Shown: piece after piece, positions 53,911 through 63,224 of the stretch
How positions within the stretch are numbered: position 1 is the stretch's first letter
How the letters are laid out: each line of letters starts with the position of its first letter
Assembly (NCBI RefSeq): GCF_007995055.1
Contig: NZ_VOQQ01000001.1
Coordinates: 2,711,001-2,775,000 of the forward strand
Source: Sphingosinicella ginsenosidimutans
GTDB taxonomy: Bacteria > Pseudomonadota > Alphaproteobacteria > Sphingomonadales > Sphingomonadaceae
DNA length: 64,000 bases
Direction: 5' to 3'
Program-made: the position numbers and the translations under genes
The notes under the pieces: generated by a model
Told to the model about the DNA's origin: nothing
The model's database searches: none
Seen by the model: only the letters and a program-made list of their open reading frames with translations

Positions 53911-55086
53911 ATGATCCGCAAAGCCGTTACCTCCGTCGCCCTCCTTTCGACCTTCGCTTATCCCGCCGTCGCGGCCGCGCCGCCGTTCGATACGCCCGCC
54001 ACCGTCGCCTATATGGTCGATCTGTCGTCGGGCGCGGTGCTCTATGCGAAGAATGCCGACGTGCAGATGCCGCCGGCCTCGATGGCGAAGATGATGGCGG
54101 TCCACGTCGCCTTCGATCTCATCAAGCGCGGCGAGCTCAGCCCGGACAAGATGTGCACCGTCCGGCCCGAAACCTGGCAGCAGTGGCATGGGCCGCAGGC
54201 GGGATCGACCATGTTCCTGTCACCCGGCGAGCAGGTGAGCGTCCGCAATCTGCTCCACGGCATCGTCACGCTGTCCGGCAATGACGCCACCGTCGTCCTG
54301 TCCGAATGCATTTCGGGCACCGAGGCGGCGTTCGTCGCCCTGATGAACCGGCAGGCAGCGCAGATGGGCCTTCGCGGATCGCACTGGGGCAATCCGATCG
54401 GCTGGCCCGACAACGGCGCCACCCATGTGACGGCGCGCGATCTCGCCACGCTGGCCGCCGCGACGATCCGCGACTATCCGCAGCTCTACCGCGAATATTA
54501 TGCGGTGCCGAACTTCACCTGGGGCCGCACGATGGGGTCCAACCAGGCGATCACCCAGGAGAATCGCAACCCGCTGCTCGGCCGCGTCGCGGGAGCGGAC
54601 GGGCTGAAGACCGGCCATACCGAGGAGGCCGGCTATGGCTTCACCGGCTCCGCCGAGCAGAATGGGCGGCGCATCGTGATGGTGCTCGCCGGCCTTTCGA
54701 GCTTCAACCAGCGCATTTCCGAATCGGTTCGCTTCATGGACTGGGGCTTCCGCGCCTGGCAGTCGCGGCCGCTGCTTCGCCAGGGCCAGCATATCGGCAA
54801 CGCGACGGTCCAGGGCGGCAGCGCGAGCGAGGTCGGGCTGGTCGCGCCGCGCGCGATCGCCGTGACCTATCCCGCCGGGCTCGGCCAGGGCCTCAGCGCG
54901 CGGATCGTCTATCAGGGACCGATCCGGGCGCCGATCGCGCAGGGCCAGCATATCGCCGATCTCGTCGTCACCACCGCCGACATGCCGCCACAGACGATGC
55001 CGCTGGTCGCCGAGCAGGCCGTGGGGGAGGCCGGCTTCTTCGGCCGCATGTGGGCGGGCCTGAAGGCGCTGTTCGGGCTCGCGTGA
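53911..55086 (+). CDS. dacC: D-alanyl-D-alanine carboxypeptidase (PBP5/6 type, S11)
   Basis: It trims terminal D-Ala from peptidoglycan stem peptides in the periplasm. The 391-residue protein has a signal peptide (about 1-22), the active-site SxxK Ser57/Lys60 (PASMAKMM), Ser122-Gly-Asn124 and Lys233-Thr-Gly235 (LKTGHTEEAG). A C-terminal PBP5_C beta domain and an amphipathic anchor helix (FFGRMWAGLKALFGLA) follow. Its stop overlaps the GTG start of tmk by 4 bp. Confidence 0.94.
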   Translation: MIRKAVTSVALLSTFAYPAVAAAPPFDTPATVAYMVDLSSGAVLYAKNADVQMPPASMAKMMAVHVAFDLIKRGELSPDKMCTVRPETWQQWHGPQAGSTMFLSPGEQVSVRNLLHGIVTLSGNDATVVLSECISGTEAAFVALMNRQAAQMGLRGSHWGNPIGWPDNGATHVTARDLATLAAATIRDYPQLYREYYAVPNFTWGRTMGSNQAITQENRNPLLGRVAGADGLKTGHTEEAGYGFTGSAEQNGRRIVMVLAGLSSFNQRISESVRFMDWGFRAWQSRPLLRQGQHIGNATVQGGSASEVGLVAPRAIAVTYPAGLGQGLSARIVYQGPIRAPIAQGQHIADLVVTTADMPPQTMPLVAEQAVGEAGFFGRMWAGLKALFGLA

Positions 55087-55709
55087 CGCGCGCGCGCTTC
55101 ATCACGCTCGAAGGCGGGGAAGGGGTCGGCAAGTCCACCCAGCTCGTTGCGCTGGCGGCGGCGCTTCGCGCCCGCGGGCTCGACGTCGTCGAAACCCGCG
55201 AGCCGGGCGGCAGTCCGGGCGCCGAGGCGATCCGCCAGCTCCTGCTCCAGGGGAGCGAGGATCGGTGGACCGCCGAATCCGAGGCGCTGCTCTTCGCCGC
55301 CGCCCGCGCCGATCATGTCGCGCGCACGATCAAGCCCGCGCTTGCCGCCGGCCAGTGGGTGATCTCCGATCGCTTCATCGACAGTTCTGTCGCCTATCAG
55401 GGGATCGTCGGCCATGTCGGCGCCGATGCGGTGCGCCAGCTCCACGCCATCGGCAGCCACGGCTTCCTGCCCGACCGGACCTTCCTGCTGCGTCTTGAAA
55501 ACCGCGCGGCGGCCGAACGCGCGCGCGCCCGCGACACCGAGGGAAGCGACCGGATCGGCGGGCGCGAGCAGGCGTTTCACGACCGCATCGGCTTCGCCTT
55601 CGGCGTTATCGCCAATGAGGAACCGGAGAGGGTTCGCCCGATCGACGCCGCCGGTGCGCCCGAGGCGGTGACGGCGCGCCTGCTGGCGGCGCTCGAGGAC
55701 CTGCTGTGA
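55083..55709 (+). CDS. tmk: Thymidylate kinase
   Basis: It phosphorylates dTMP to dTDP. The 208-residue protein begins with GTG at 55083 (MTRARFITLEGGEG). The P-loop is GGEGVGKST, the substrate motif is ISDRFIDSSVAYQG, and the lid region has RARARDTEGSDRIGGRE. It overlaps dacC and holB by 4 bp each, so the three genes are tightly coupled. Confidence 0.95.
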   Translation: MTRARFITLEGGEGVGKSTQLVALAAALRARGLDVVETREPGGSPGAEAIRQLLLQGSEDRWTAESEALLFAAARADHVARTIKPALAAGQWVISDRFIDSSVAYQGIVGHVGADAVRQLHAIGSHGFLPDRTFLLRLENRAAAERARARDTEGSDRIGGREQAFHDRIGFAFGVIANEEPERVRPIDAAGAPEAVTARLLAALEDLL

Positions 55710-56692
55710 CTCCGCTCTTCGGCCACGACGCGGCGGTGGCGGCCTTCCGGGCCGCGCTGGATTCGGGGCGGCTCCACCATGCCTGGCTGATCGCCGGGCC
55801 CGAGGGGGTTGGGAAGGCGACCTTCGCCGACAAGGCGGCGCTGCGTGTGCTTGCCCAGGGCATGGGCCCGGTCGACGCGTCCGGGCTCGACGTCCCCGAT
55901 GATCATCCGGTCGTCAGCCTCGCCGATGCCGGCAGCCATCCCGATCTCATGCGCCTCGAACGAGTAGCCAAAGGCGAGGGGACCGAGATCGCGCGGTCGA
56001 TCGTCGTCGATCAGGTCCGATCGCTCAACCGCCTCTTTTCCACCACGGCGTCGCTTTCTCCCTGGCGCGCGGTCGTGATCGACTCCGCGGACGATCTCGA
56101 AAGCCCCGGCGCGCCGAACGCGCTGCTCAAGATGCTCGAGGAACCGCCGCCCCACACCGTGTTCCTGCTCGTCAGCCATCAGCCTGACCGGCTGCTCCCG
56201 ACGATCCGCTCGCGCTGTCGGATCCTGCGGCTGGGCCCGCTCGGGGATGACGCCATGGCGTCGGCCCTGCGCGCGGCATTGCCGGATTCGGACGAGGACG
56301 AGATCGCGGCCCTGGTTGCGGCCGGCGATGGCGCGCCCGGTCGGGCCATCGCCTGGCGCGGGCTCGACCTTGCCGGGCTCGATCGCGAGATGGCCGCCCT
56401 GGCCGACGAGGGCGATCCGACAGGCGGCCGCCGATCGGCGCTCGCGCACGCTTTGGCGCTGAAGTCCGCCCAGCCGCGCTACGAGGCCTTCCTGGTCCGG
56501 GCCCCGGCGAAGATTGCCGCGGCGGCGCGAACGCGCCGAGGCCCCGCCCTCGCCCAGGCCCTCATGCTGTGGGAGCGGGCGACCGATCTCGCATCCTTCG
56601 CGAAACGCAACTCGCTTGACCCGCAAGGCGTGGCTTTCGAACTTGGCGGGCTGCTTGCCGCGCTCGCCGACCCGGGCCGCCGCGCCGCCTGA
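55706..56692 (+). CDS. holB: DNA polymerase III delta-prime subunit
   Basis: Delta-prime is the stator of the clamp loader. The 328-residue protein (GTG start) has an AAA+ fold with a P-loop-like GPEGVGKATF, DQVRSLNRLFSTTASL, the sensor/acidic strand VVIDSADDLESPGAPNALLKMLEEPP and the arginine-finger region TIRSRCRILRLGPL. The typical tmk-holB-metG-tatD order confirms the identity. Confidence 0.93.
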   Translation: MTPLFGHDAAVAAFRAALDSGRLHHAWLIAGPEGVGKATFADKAALRVLAQGMGPVDASGLDVPDDHPVVSLADAGSHPDLMRLERVAKGEGTEIARSIVVDQVRSLNRLFSTTASLSPWRAVVIDSADDLESPGAPNALLKMLEEPPPHTVFLLVSHQPDRLLPTIRSRCRILRLGPLGDDAMASALRAALPDSDEDEIAALVAAGDGAPGRAIAWRGLDLAGLDREMAALADEGDPTGGRRSALAHALALKSAQPRYEAFLVRAPAKIAAAARTRRGPALAQALMLWERATDLASFAKRNSLDPQGVAFELGGLLAALADPGRRAA

Positions 56693-56742
56693 CCGGCGAG
56701 GGGCTTTATCCGCGACGCCATCCCCGCTACGCGCATCCGGGC

Positions 56743-58302
56743 ATGAGCGAGCCATTCTACATCACCACCGCGATCAGCTATCCCAACGGGCGGCCGCATA
56801 TCGGCCACGCCTATGAGGCGATCGCGGCCGACGCGATCGCGCGGTTCCGCCGGATGCAGGGGCGCGACGTCTTCTTCCTCACGGGCACGGACGAACATGG
56901 CCTGAAAATGGCGCAGACGGCCCGCGAACGAGGCATCGAGCCGGCCGCGCTTGCGGACGAAATGTCGTCCTATTTCCGTGAGATGGATGAAAAACTGAAT
57001 ATCTCCTTCGATCGTTTCATTCGCACGACCGAGCCGGCGCACCACAAGGCGAGCCAGGCGATCTGGCAGGCGATGGTCGACAGCGGCGACATCTATCTCG
57101 GCCGCTACGAAGGCTGGTATTCCGTCCGCGACGAAGCCTATTATGCCGAGGACGAGCTCGTCACGGCCGAGACCGGCGAGAAATTGTCGCCGCAGGGAAC
57201 CGAGGTCCAGTGGACGGTCGAGGAAAGCTGGTTCTTCCGGCTCTCGGCCTATCAGGATCGGCTGCTCGCTTATTATGCGGCCAATCCCGATTTCATCCGT
57301 CCCGAGAGCCGCCGCAACGAGGTGCTCCGCTTCGTCGAGGGCGGCCTTGCCGATCTCTCCATCTCGCGCACCAGCTTCGATTGGGGCGTGAAGGTGCCGG
57401 GCAGCCCGGACCATGTCATGTATGTCTGGGTCGATGCGCTGACCAACTATCTGACCGGCATCGGCTATCCGGACGATGGCGGCCGCTTCGGGCGCTTCTG
57501 GCCGGCGGACGTCCACATCATCGGCAAGGACATCATCCGCTTCCACGCCGTCTACTGGCCGGCCTTCCTGATGTCGGCGGGTCTCGCGCTTCCCAAGCAG
57601 GTGTTCGGTCACGGATTCCTGCTCCACCGCGGCGAGAAGATGTCGAAATCGCTCGGCAACGTCGTCGATCCGAATGACCTGGTCGCCGCCTTCGGGGTCG
57701 ATCAGCTGCGCTATTTCCTGCTCCGAGAGGTCACGTTCGGGCAGGATGGAAGCTATTCGGCCGAGGCGATCGTCGCCAAGGTGAATGCCGATCTCGCCAA
57801 CAGCTTCGGCAACCTCGCGCAGCGGACTTTGTCTTTCATCGCAAAGAATTGCGACGGGAAGTTGATCGACGGCTACGAAGCGACCGACGGGGACCGACGG
57901 CTGCTCGGCGAGGTCCGCGACGCCTGCAGCGTCCAGTTCGCGCGGCACATGGAGGCGCTGGAACTTTCGGCCGCGATCGAGACCTGGCTGCGGGCCGTCT
58001 TCGCCTGCAATCAGTATATCGACGCGCAGGCTCCATGGACTCTGCGCAAGACCGATCCCGAACGCATGTCGGCTGTGCTCGCCGTGCTCTACGAGGCGAT
58101 CGGCAACCTCGCCATCGCAATCCAGCCGATCATTCCGGGCAGCGCGGACAGGCTGCTCGACCTGATGGGAGTCCCGCGGGACGAGCGGACCTATGAGGCC
58201 ATCCGCAGCGGCGAATGGTATCGCAAGGTCGCGAGTTCCGATTTCCGTCTCGCCGCGCCGACTCCGATCTTCCCGAAACTGGAGCTGCCCGCGGAAGCGT
58301 GA
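56743..58302 (+). CDS. metG: Methionyl-tRNA synthetase
   Basis: The 519-residue class I synthetase has the HIGH motif (NGRPHIGHAYE) and the KMSKS motif (GEKMSKSLGN). The knuckle region (RYEGWYSVRDEAYYAEDEL) lacks the zinc-binding Cys set, as in the short metal-free type. The C-terminal dimerisation (EMAPII) domain is absent, which is usual for this form. tatD follows directly. Confidence 0.96.
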   Translation: MSEPFYITTAISYPNGRPHIGHAYEAIAADAIARFRRMQGRDVFFLTGTDEHGLKMAQTARERGIEPAALADEMSSYFREMDEKLNISFDRFIRTTEPAHHKASQAIWQAMVDSGDIYLGRYEGWYSVRDEAYYAEDELVTAETGEKLSPQGTEVQWTVEESWFFRLSAYQDRLLAYYAANPDFIRPESRRNEVLRFVEGGLADLSISRTSFDWGVKVPGSPDHVMYVWVDALTNYLTGIGYPDDGGRFGRFWPADVHIIGKDIIRFHAVYWPAFLMSAGLALPKQVFGHGFLLHRGEKMSKSLGNVVDPNDLVAAFGVDQLRYFLLREVTFGQDGSYSAEAIVAKVNADLANSFGNLAQRTLSFIAKNCDGKLIDGYEATDGDRRLLGEVRDACSVQFARHMEALELSAAIETWLRAVFACNQYIDAQAPWTLRKTDPERMSAVLAVLYEAIGNLAIAIQPIIPGSADRLLDLMGVPRDERTYEAIRSGEWYRKVASSDFRLAAPTPIFPKLELPAEA

Positions 58303-58343
58303 GCGGGTTTCGCGGCCCGGCCGAAAGGGCTAAGGCCCCGGCC

Positions 58344-59120
58344 ATGCTGATCGATAGCCATTGCCATCTCAACTATAAGGGCCTGGTCGAGGACCAGCAG
58401 GGCGCGCTCGATCGCGCCCGTGCCGCGGGCGTCTCGATGATGCTCAACATCTCCACCCGCGCCAGCGAATGGGACGAAGTGATCGGTCTTGCCGAGCGCG
58501 AAGCTGACGTCATGGCGTCGGTCGGCATCCACCCGCACGAAGCGGACATCCACCCCGACGTCGAGACCTCGACCCTGGTCGAGCGCGCCGCCCACCCACG
58601 CGTCATCGGGATCGGCGAGACCGGGCTCGATTATTATTACGACCGCTCCGACCGCGATCGGCAGCGCCAGAGCTTTCGATCGCACATCGCCGCCGCGCGC
58701 GAGACCGGGCTGCCGCTCATCGTCCACACCCGCGACGCGGAGGACGGCACCTGTGCGATCCTCGCCGAGGAGATGGAGAAGGGGGCCTTTCCCGCCCTGA
58801 TCCACTGCTTCACCGCGAGCCGGGAATTCGCCGACAAGGTGCTCGCGCTCGGTCTTTACGTTTCGATTTCCGGGATCGTCACGTTCAAGAATGCGAAAGA
58901 GCTGCAGGAAACGGCGAAGGCCATCCCGGCCGATCGGCTGCTGATCGAAACCGATTCGCCGTTTCTCGCCCCGGTACCGCATCGCGGCCGGCCGTGCGAG
59001 CCGGCCTTCGTCGCAGACACCGCGAAATTCCTCGCCGACCTGCGCGGCGAGACGCTGGAGACGCTGGCGGCGACGACGACGGCGAACTTCAAGAGGCTCT
59101 TCAGGAAAGCATCGGCGTGA
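58344..59120 (+). CDS. tatD: TatD-family metal-dependent hydrolase/DNase
   Basis: A 258-residue TIM-barrel hydrolase with metal ligands in IDSHCHLNY, the GIGETGLDYYY strand, LIVHTRDA, LIHCFTAS and the Asp in IETDSPFLAP. TatD proteins act as 3-prime exonucleases or RNA/DNA quality-control enzymes. ATG 58344 gives the standard start. A GTG at 58299 overlapping the metG stop by 4 bp would add 15 residues and is possible. Confidence 0.92.
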   Translation: MLIDSHCHLNYKGLVEDQQGALDRARAAGVSMMLNISTRASEWDEVIGLAEREADVMASVGIHPHEADIHPDVETSTLVERAAHPRVIGIGETGLDYYYDRSDRDRQRQSFRSHIAAARETGLPLIVHTRDAEDGTCAILAEEMEKGAFPALIHCFTASREFADKVLALGLYVSISGIVTFKNAKELQETAKAIPADRLLIETDSPFLAPVPHRGRPCEPAFVADTAKFLADLRGETLETLAATTTANFKRLFRKASA

Positions 59121-59881
59121 AGGTCCGCATTCTCGGCTGCGGGACCTCGTCGGGGGTCCCCAGGGTGGGGGACGATTGGGGCCTGTGCGACCGCGACGAG
59201 CCCAAGAATCGCCGGCGCCGCGTCTCGATCCTGGTGGAGCATCAGGGCGCCCGGATCCTCGTCGACACCAGCCCGGACCTTCGCGAACAGCTGCTCGACG
59301 CGCGGGTTTCCGACATCGAGGGGGTGATCTGGACCCACGACCATGCCGATCACACGCACGGGATCGATGACCTGCGGCAGCTCTATCATGCGCGCGGTCG
59401 CCCCGTGGCCGGCTATGCCCGACCGCAGGCAGGCGCTTCACTGCGGCGGCGATTCGCTTATGCGTTCGAAGGGAAGGGGGGCTATCCCGCCATCGTCGAC
59501 CTCAGCGATCTTCCGGATCACATCAATCTGGGGGGCATTTCGATGCGCTGCGTCGATCAGCCGCACGGGCCGATCACAAGCGCCGGCCTGCGCTTCGACG
59601 CCGGTGGCGCATCGATCGGATATTCTACTGATTTCAACGCTATAACGCGTGATATGGCGAACCTGTTCGAAGGCATCGACGTGTGGATCGTGGATGCATT
59701 GAGGCGCAAGCCGCATCCAACGCACTCGAATCTCGACGAAACCCTCGATGCGATACGCTCGCTCGGCGTGCGCCGCGCCGTGCTCACGCACATGGACAAT
59801 TCGATGGACTACAGGACCCTGCTCCACGAACTGCCGCAGGGCGTCGAGCCAGGCTATGATGGTCTCGAGATCGAGTTCTGA
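59117..59881 (+). CDS. MBL-fold metallo-hydrolase (PhnP/RNase Z-like)
   Basis: A 254-residue protein starting with GTG at 59117, which overlaps the tatD stop by 4 bp. It opens KVRILGCGTSSGVPRVG. The metal motif is THDHADHTHGIDDLR, and later ligands are in IGYSTDFNA, WIVDALRRKPHPTHSN and THMDNSMDY. The family includes cyclic-phosphate phosphodiesterases. It commonly sits behind tatD in proteobacteria, with unknown substrate. Confidence 0.88.
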   Translation: MKVRILGCGTSSGVPRVGDDWGLCDRDEPKNRRRRVSILVEHQGARILVDTSPDLREQLLDARVSDIEGVIWTHDHADHTHGIDDLRQLYHARGRPVAGYARPQAGASLRRRFAYAFEGKGGYPAIVDLSDLPDHINLGGISMRCVDQPHGPITSAGLRFDAGGASIGYSTDFNAITRDMANLFEGIDVWIVDALRRKPHPTHSNLDETLDAIRSLGVRRAVLTHMDNSMDYRTLLHELPQGVEPGYDGLEIEF

Positions 59882-59911
59882 CCGGCGAGTCGACGGGGAA
59901 GGCGGGGGATC

Positions 59912-60508
59912 ATGGGCGAGAGTGGCGACCGGTCGATGCAGCTCGTCTATCTCGTCGGGGTGCTGATCCTCGTCGCGAGTGCCTTCGCGGTTCGCCGGAT
60001 CCCGATCCGTGAGAGCCTCAAGATGGCGATCGCCTGGGTCCTGATCTTCGCCGTCGGCTTCGCGATTTTCGCGCTGCGCGACGATTTCCGCGCGCTCGGC
60101 GCCCGGATTCTCGGCGATGCGCGCGGGACGCCCGGCGAGGTCGAGGCCGGATCGGTGCGAATTCCACGCGCATCGGACGGCCATTACTGGGTGACCGCCG
60201 AGATCGACGGCCGATCGACGCGCTTCCTGATCGATTCAGGCGCAACCGTGACGACGATCAGCGCGGAAACCGCGCGCGATGCCGGGATCGCGCCGTCCGG
60301 TTCGTTTCCGGTCCTCGTCGACACCGCCAACGGCACTGTCACGGCGCGACGCGGCACGGCGCGGTCGCTCCGCATCGGTTCGATCGAACGACGCGATCTG
60401 GCCGTCCATATTTCCGATCGCGACGGCATCAACGTCGTCGGGATGAATTTTCTCGAAACCTTGCGCGGCTGGGGCGTCGAAGACGGCGCCCTGGTGCTGC
60501 GGCCGTGA
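59912..60508 (+). CDS. Membrane-anchored retropepsin-like aspartic protease
   Basis: A 198-residue protein with two N-terminal hydrophobic segments (about 9-27 and 38-55). The retropepsin-like domain that follows has the catalytic signature FLIDSGATVTTIS (DSG rather than DTG) and the closing GMNFLETLRGWGVEDGALVL. This is the single-domain clan AA family common in alphaproteobacteria, probably active as a dimer in the periplasm. Its substrate is unknown. Confidence 0.88.
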   Translation: MGESGDRSMQLVYLVGVLILVASAFAVRRIPIRESLKMAIAWVLIFAVGFAIFALRDDFRALGARILGDARGTPGEVEAGSVRIPRASDGHYWVTAEIDGRSTRFLIDSGATVTTISAETARDAGIAPSGSFPVLVDTANGTVTARRGTARSLRIGSIERRDLAVHISDRDGINVVGMNFLETLRGWGVEDGALVLRP

Positions 60509-60543
60509 GGAAGGGCCCCGCGAAGCCCGTTTCGCATTTCTGT

Positions 60544-60571
60544 ATTTTACATAATGTATATTATCGGACTT
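60544..60571 (-). other. Candidate XerCD dif site (chromosome dimer resolution)
   Basis: The 28-bp A/T-rich sequence, read on the minus strand, divides into AAGTCCGATAA, TATACA and TTATGTAAAAT. The last 11 bases match the E. coli XerD arm TTATGTTAAAT at 10 of 11 positions. The 6-base centre has the normal length, and the XerC-side arm ends in the conserved ATAA. It is intergenic and stands out from the GC-rich surroundings. Motifs of KOPS type (GGGNAGGG) switch strand at this point. It lies 4 bp upstream of the mazG start. Confidence 0.72.
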
Positions 60572-60575
60572 TAGG

Positions 60576-61343
60576 ATGAGTGAGCCAGCGCCCCCTGATC
60601 AAGCCCCTCTCGACCGGCTCGTGGCCATCATGGCCAGGCTCCGCGATCCGCAGCGCGGCTGTGAATGGGACACTGCTCAGACCTTCGAGACGATCGCGCC
60701 GTACACGATCGAGGAAGCCTATGAGGTCGCCGATGCGATCCGCCGCGGCGACATGGCCGAACTCAAGGACGAACTTGGCGATCTGCTGCTGCAGGTCGTG
60801 TTCCATAGCCGCATGGCCGAGGAAGCCGGCCTGTTCGACATCGCCGACGTCGCCACTGCGATCGCCGACAAGATGGAGCGTCGCCACCCGCACATCTTCG
60901 GCGATGTCGCGCATGGCGGCCATCATCTGTGGGAGCAGACGAAGGAAGCCGAGCGCCAGGCCCGGGGCGCAACCAGCGCGATCGACGGAGTCGCTCTCGC
61001 CCTCCCCGCCCTTCAGCGCGCGGAGAAAATCCAGAAGCGCGCCGCACGTGTCGGCTTCGATTGGCCCGATGCAACGGGTGCGCGCGCCAAGATCCTCGAG
61101 GAGCTCGACGAGGTCGATCGGGCGAGCGACGAGGACCGCGCCGGTGAGCTGGGTGACCTGCTCTTCGCGGTCGTCAATTATGCCCGCCATCACGACATCG
61201 ACCCGGAAGCCGCGCTGCGTGCCGCCACGGCAAAGTTCGAGAGACGCTTTCGCGCGATGGAAGAAATGTCATCCAGGCCATTGAAAGATTTAGGTCTTTA
61301 TGACCTGGAATCACTCTGGCAGCAGGCCAAGAAGCGCGATTGA
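60576..61343 (+). CDS. mazG: Nucleoside triphosphate pyrophosphohydrolase MazG
   Basis: It hydrolyses NTPs, including aberrant ones, to NMP and pyrophosphate. The 255-residue protein has two MazG domains. The first has the signature LRDPQRGCEWDTAQTFETIAPYTIEEAYEVADAI with metal ligands in ELKDELGDLLLQ. The second has LGDLLFAVVNYARH. Only a weak ribosome-binding site (AGG) precedes the ATG because the dif-like element is immediately upstream. It converges with hflX. Confidence 0.95.
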   Translation: MSEPAPPDQAPLDRLVAIMARLRDPQRGCEWDTAQTFETIAPYTIEEAYEVADAIRRGDMAELKDELGDLLLQVVFHSRMAEEAGLFDIADVATAIADKMERRHPHIFGDVAHGGHHLWEQTKEAERQARGATSAIDGVALALPALQRAEKIQKRAARVGFDWPDATGARAKILEELDEVDRASDEDRAGELGDLLFAVVNYARHHDIDPEAALRAATAKFERRFRAMEEMSSRPLKDLGLYDLESLWQQAKKRD

Positions 61344-61348
61344 GCCCG

Positions 61349-62659
61349 CTAGCTGCGGCTCTGCCGCCAGGATTGGAAGCGCGCCCAATCCTTGTCGGAC
61401 AGGCGCACCACGAAGCGCGTTTCCAGTCCCTCATGGTCGTAACTCAGCACCTCGCCATTGGCGTGGAGCCAGGCGATCAGCTCGCCATTTTCGGCCGGTA
61501 GCGTGACAATCCGCACCTTGCTCTCCCGCCTCAGGACTTCGGAGGCCGCGGCGAGCAGCCCGTCAACGCCCTCTCCCGACAAGGCGGAGATGACGACGAC
61601 ATCGTTGCGCCGCTGCGCCTCGGCGCGCGCCCGTATCCCCTCCTCCTCGCCGAGCAGATCGATCTTGTTCCAGGCCTCGATCCGCGGCGCCCTTCCCTCC
61701 CCGCCGGCGCCGATCTCGTCGAGCACCTGCTCGACATCGATGCGCTGTGCGTCGCTGTCGGGATGCGAGATGTCGCGGACGTGGATGATGAGATCGGCCG
61801 AGACCACCTCCTCCAGTGTCGCGCGAAAGGCGGCGACGAGCTGGGTCGGCAGGTCGGAAACGAAGCCGACCGTGTCGGACAGGATCGCCTTCTCGATTCC
61901 CGGCAGCGCGATCTCGCGCATCGTCGGACCGAGCGTCGCGAAGAGCAGATCCTCGGCGCGGACCTCCGCGCGGGTCAGGCGGTTGAACAGCGTTGACTTG
62001 CCGGCATTGGTATAGCCGACGAGCGCGATCACCGGCCAGGGCGCCTTCTGCCGCCGCGCGCGATGGAGCGTGCGGGTCCGCGCGACCTGGTCGAGCTCGC
62101 GGCGCAGCTTCGCCATCCGGTCGCGGATCATCCGGCGATCGGCCTCGATCTGGGTTTCACCCGGCCCGCCGAGGAAGCCGAAGCCACCGCGCTGGCGTTC
62201 GAGGTGGGTCCAGGAGCGCACGAGCCGCCCGGCCTGATAATCGAGATGGGCGAGCTCGACCTGAAGCCGGCCTTCCGCGGTCGCCGCGCGTTCGCCAAAG
62301 ATTTCCAGGATGAGCCCGGTGCGGTCGATCACCTTCGCCTTGGTGCGCTCCTCCAGCGTCTTCTGCTGGATCGGGGTGACGGCGCCGTCGACGATGAGCA
62401 GTTCGGCCTCGCTCTGCCGCACGGCATCGGCGATCCGCTCGACCTGGCCCGACCCGAACAACGTGGCGGGCTGGGCCCGTCGCACGCGAAAGGCGAGCCG
62501 GTCCTCGACGTCGATCCCGATCGCCTCGGCCAGGCCGGCCGCTTCCGCAAGCCGGGCATCGGTATCGCGGCGCGCGTCCCTTCCCAGGTCGGGCAAGGCG
62601 ATGACGGCCCGCGCGCCGCGCCGGAACTCGCTGTCCGAATCGCCGAACTTGCTGGTCAG
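61349..62659 (-). CDS. hflX: Ribosome-associated GTPase HflX
   Basis: HflX splits stalled or idle ribosomes. Its G domain has [21 protein letters not shown] and NKID. The N-terminal domain has the family strand [10 protein letters not shown] and the [12 protein letters not shown] segment. The first conventional start in this frame is TTG 62596 without a ribosome-binding site. Reading further upstream gives 21 more codons ([23 protein letters not shown], family-like), to a CTG at 62659 that overlaps the hfq stop and has AGGAG 9 bases before it. I therefore place the start there, giving 436 residues. Confidence 0.85.
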   Translation of the reverse strand: MTSKFGDSDSEFRRGARAVIALPDLGRDARRDTDARLAEAAGLAEAIGIDVEDRLAFRVRRAQPATLFGSGQVERIADAVRQSEAELLIVDGAVTPIQQKTLEERTKAKVIDRTGLILEIFGERAATAEGRLQVELAHLDYQAGRLVRSWTHLERQRGGFGFLGGPGETQIEADRRMIRDRMAKLRRELDQVARTRTLHRARRQKAPWPVIALVGYTNAGKSTLFNRLTRAEVRAEDLLFATLGPTMREIALPGIEKAILSDTVGFVSDLPTQLVAAFRATLEEVVSADLIIHVRDISHPDSDAQRIDVEQVLDEIGAGGEGRAPRIEAWNKIDLLGEEEGIRARAEAQRRNDVVVISALSGEGVDGLLAAASEVLRRESKVRIVTLPAENGELIAWLHANGEVLSYDHEGLETRFVVRLSDKDWARFQSWRQSRS

Positions 62660-63156
62660 GCGCCCGGCTCCTCGTCCTGCTGCACTTCGGCCAGGTTGAC
62701 CGGATGCTCGGGCTGAACCGTGGAGATCGCATGCTTGTAGACGAGCTGGCTGAGCCCGTCCCGCTCAAGCAACATGCAGAACAGGTCGAACGCCGCGATT
62801 TCGCCCTGGAGCATCACGCCGTTGACCAGGAACATCGTCACCGGAGCATCCGATCGCTGGACCGCGGTCAGGAAGACATCCTGAAGCAGAACCGGCTTCT
62901 TCCTTTCGAGCTGCTTGGCAAACGACTCCCGCAAGTCATTGAGATCAATCGGCTGTGCGGGCATGATCGTCGAGATGGCATGCTTGTAGATGAGCTGCGC
63001 CTGGCCGTCCCGGCGAAGCAGCACCGAGAAATTGTCGAACCAGGTGATGATGCCCTGGAGCTTCACGCCCTTGACGAGGAACATGGTCACCGGGGTCTTG
63101 GTCCGGCGCAGGCTGTTCAGGAACATGTCCTGGAGGTTGTTGACCTTGTCGGCCAT
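62656..63156 (-). CDS. hfq: Tandem (two-Sm-domain) RNA chaperone Hfq
   Basis: The 166-residue protein carries two complete Hfq domains, residues about 6-70 and 89-153. Both retain the proximal-face Gln (Gln9 and Gln92) and the YKHAIST motif (57-63 and 140-146). The halves differ. The first has the rim Arg17-Arg18 pair and the distal-face Lys32; the second has Gln100-Arg101 and Met115 at these places. Three chains would make a six-fold ring of alternating halves. The acidic tail is short. It is preceded by ntrX and followed by hflX. Confidence 0.93.
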   Translation of the reverse strand: MADKVNNLQDMFLNSLRRTKTPVTMFLVKGVKLQGIITWFDNFSVLLRRDGQAQLIYKHAISTIMPAQPIDLNDLRESFAKQLERKKPVLLQDVFLTAVQRSDAPVTMFLVNGVMLQGEIAAFDLFCMLLERDGLSQLVYKHAISTVQPEHPVNLAEVQQDEEPGA

Positions 63157-63224
63157 TTCTCGTGTCTCCTGGATCCGCCCCCCGGACCCTTGTTCTATCG
63201 TTTCGCTGGACGCTGGCCGGCTGC

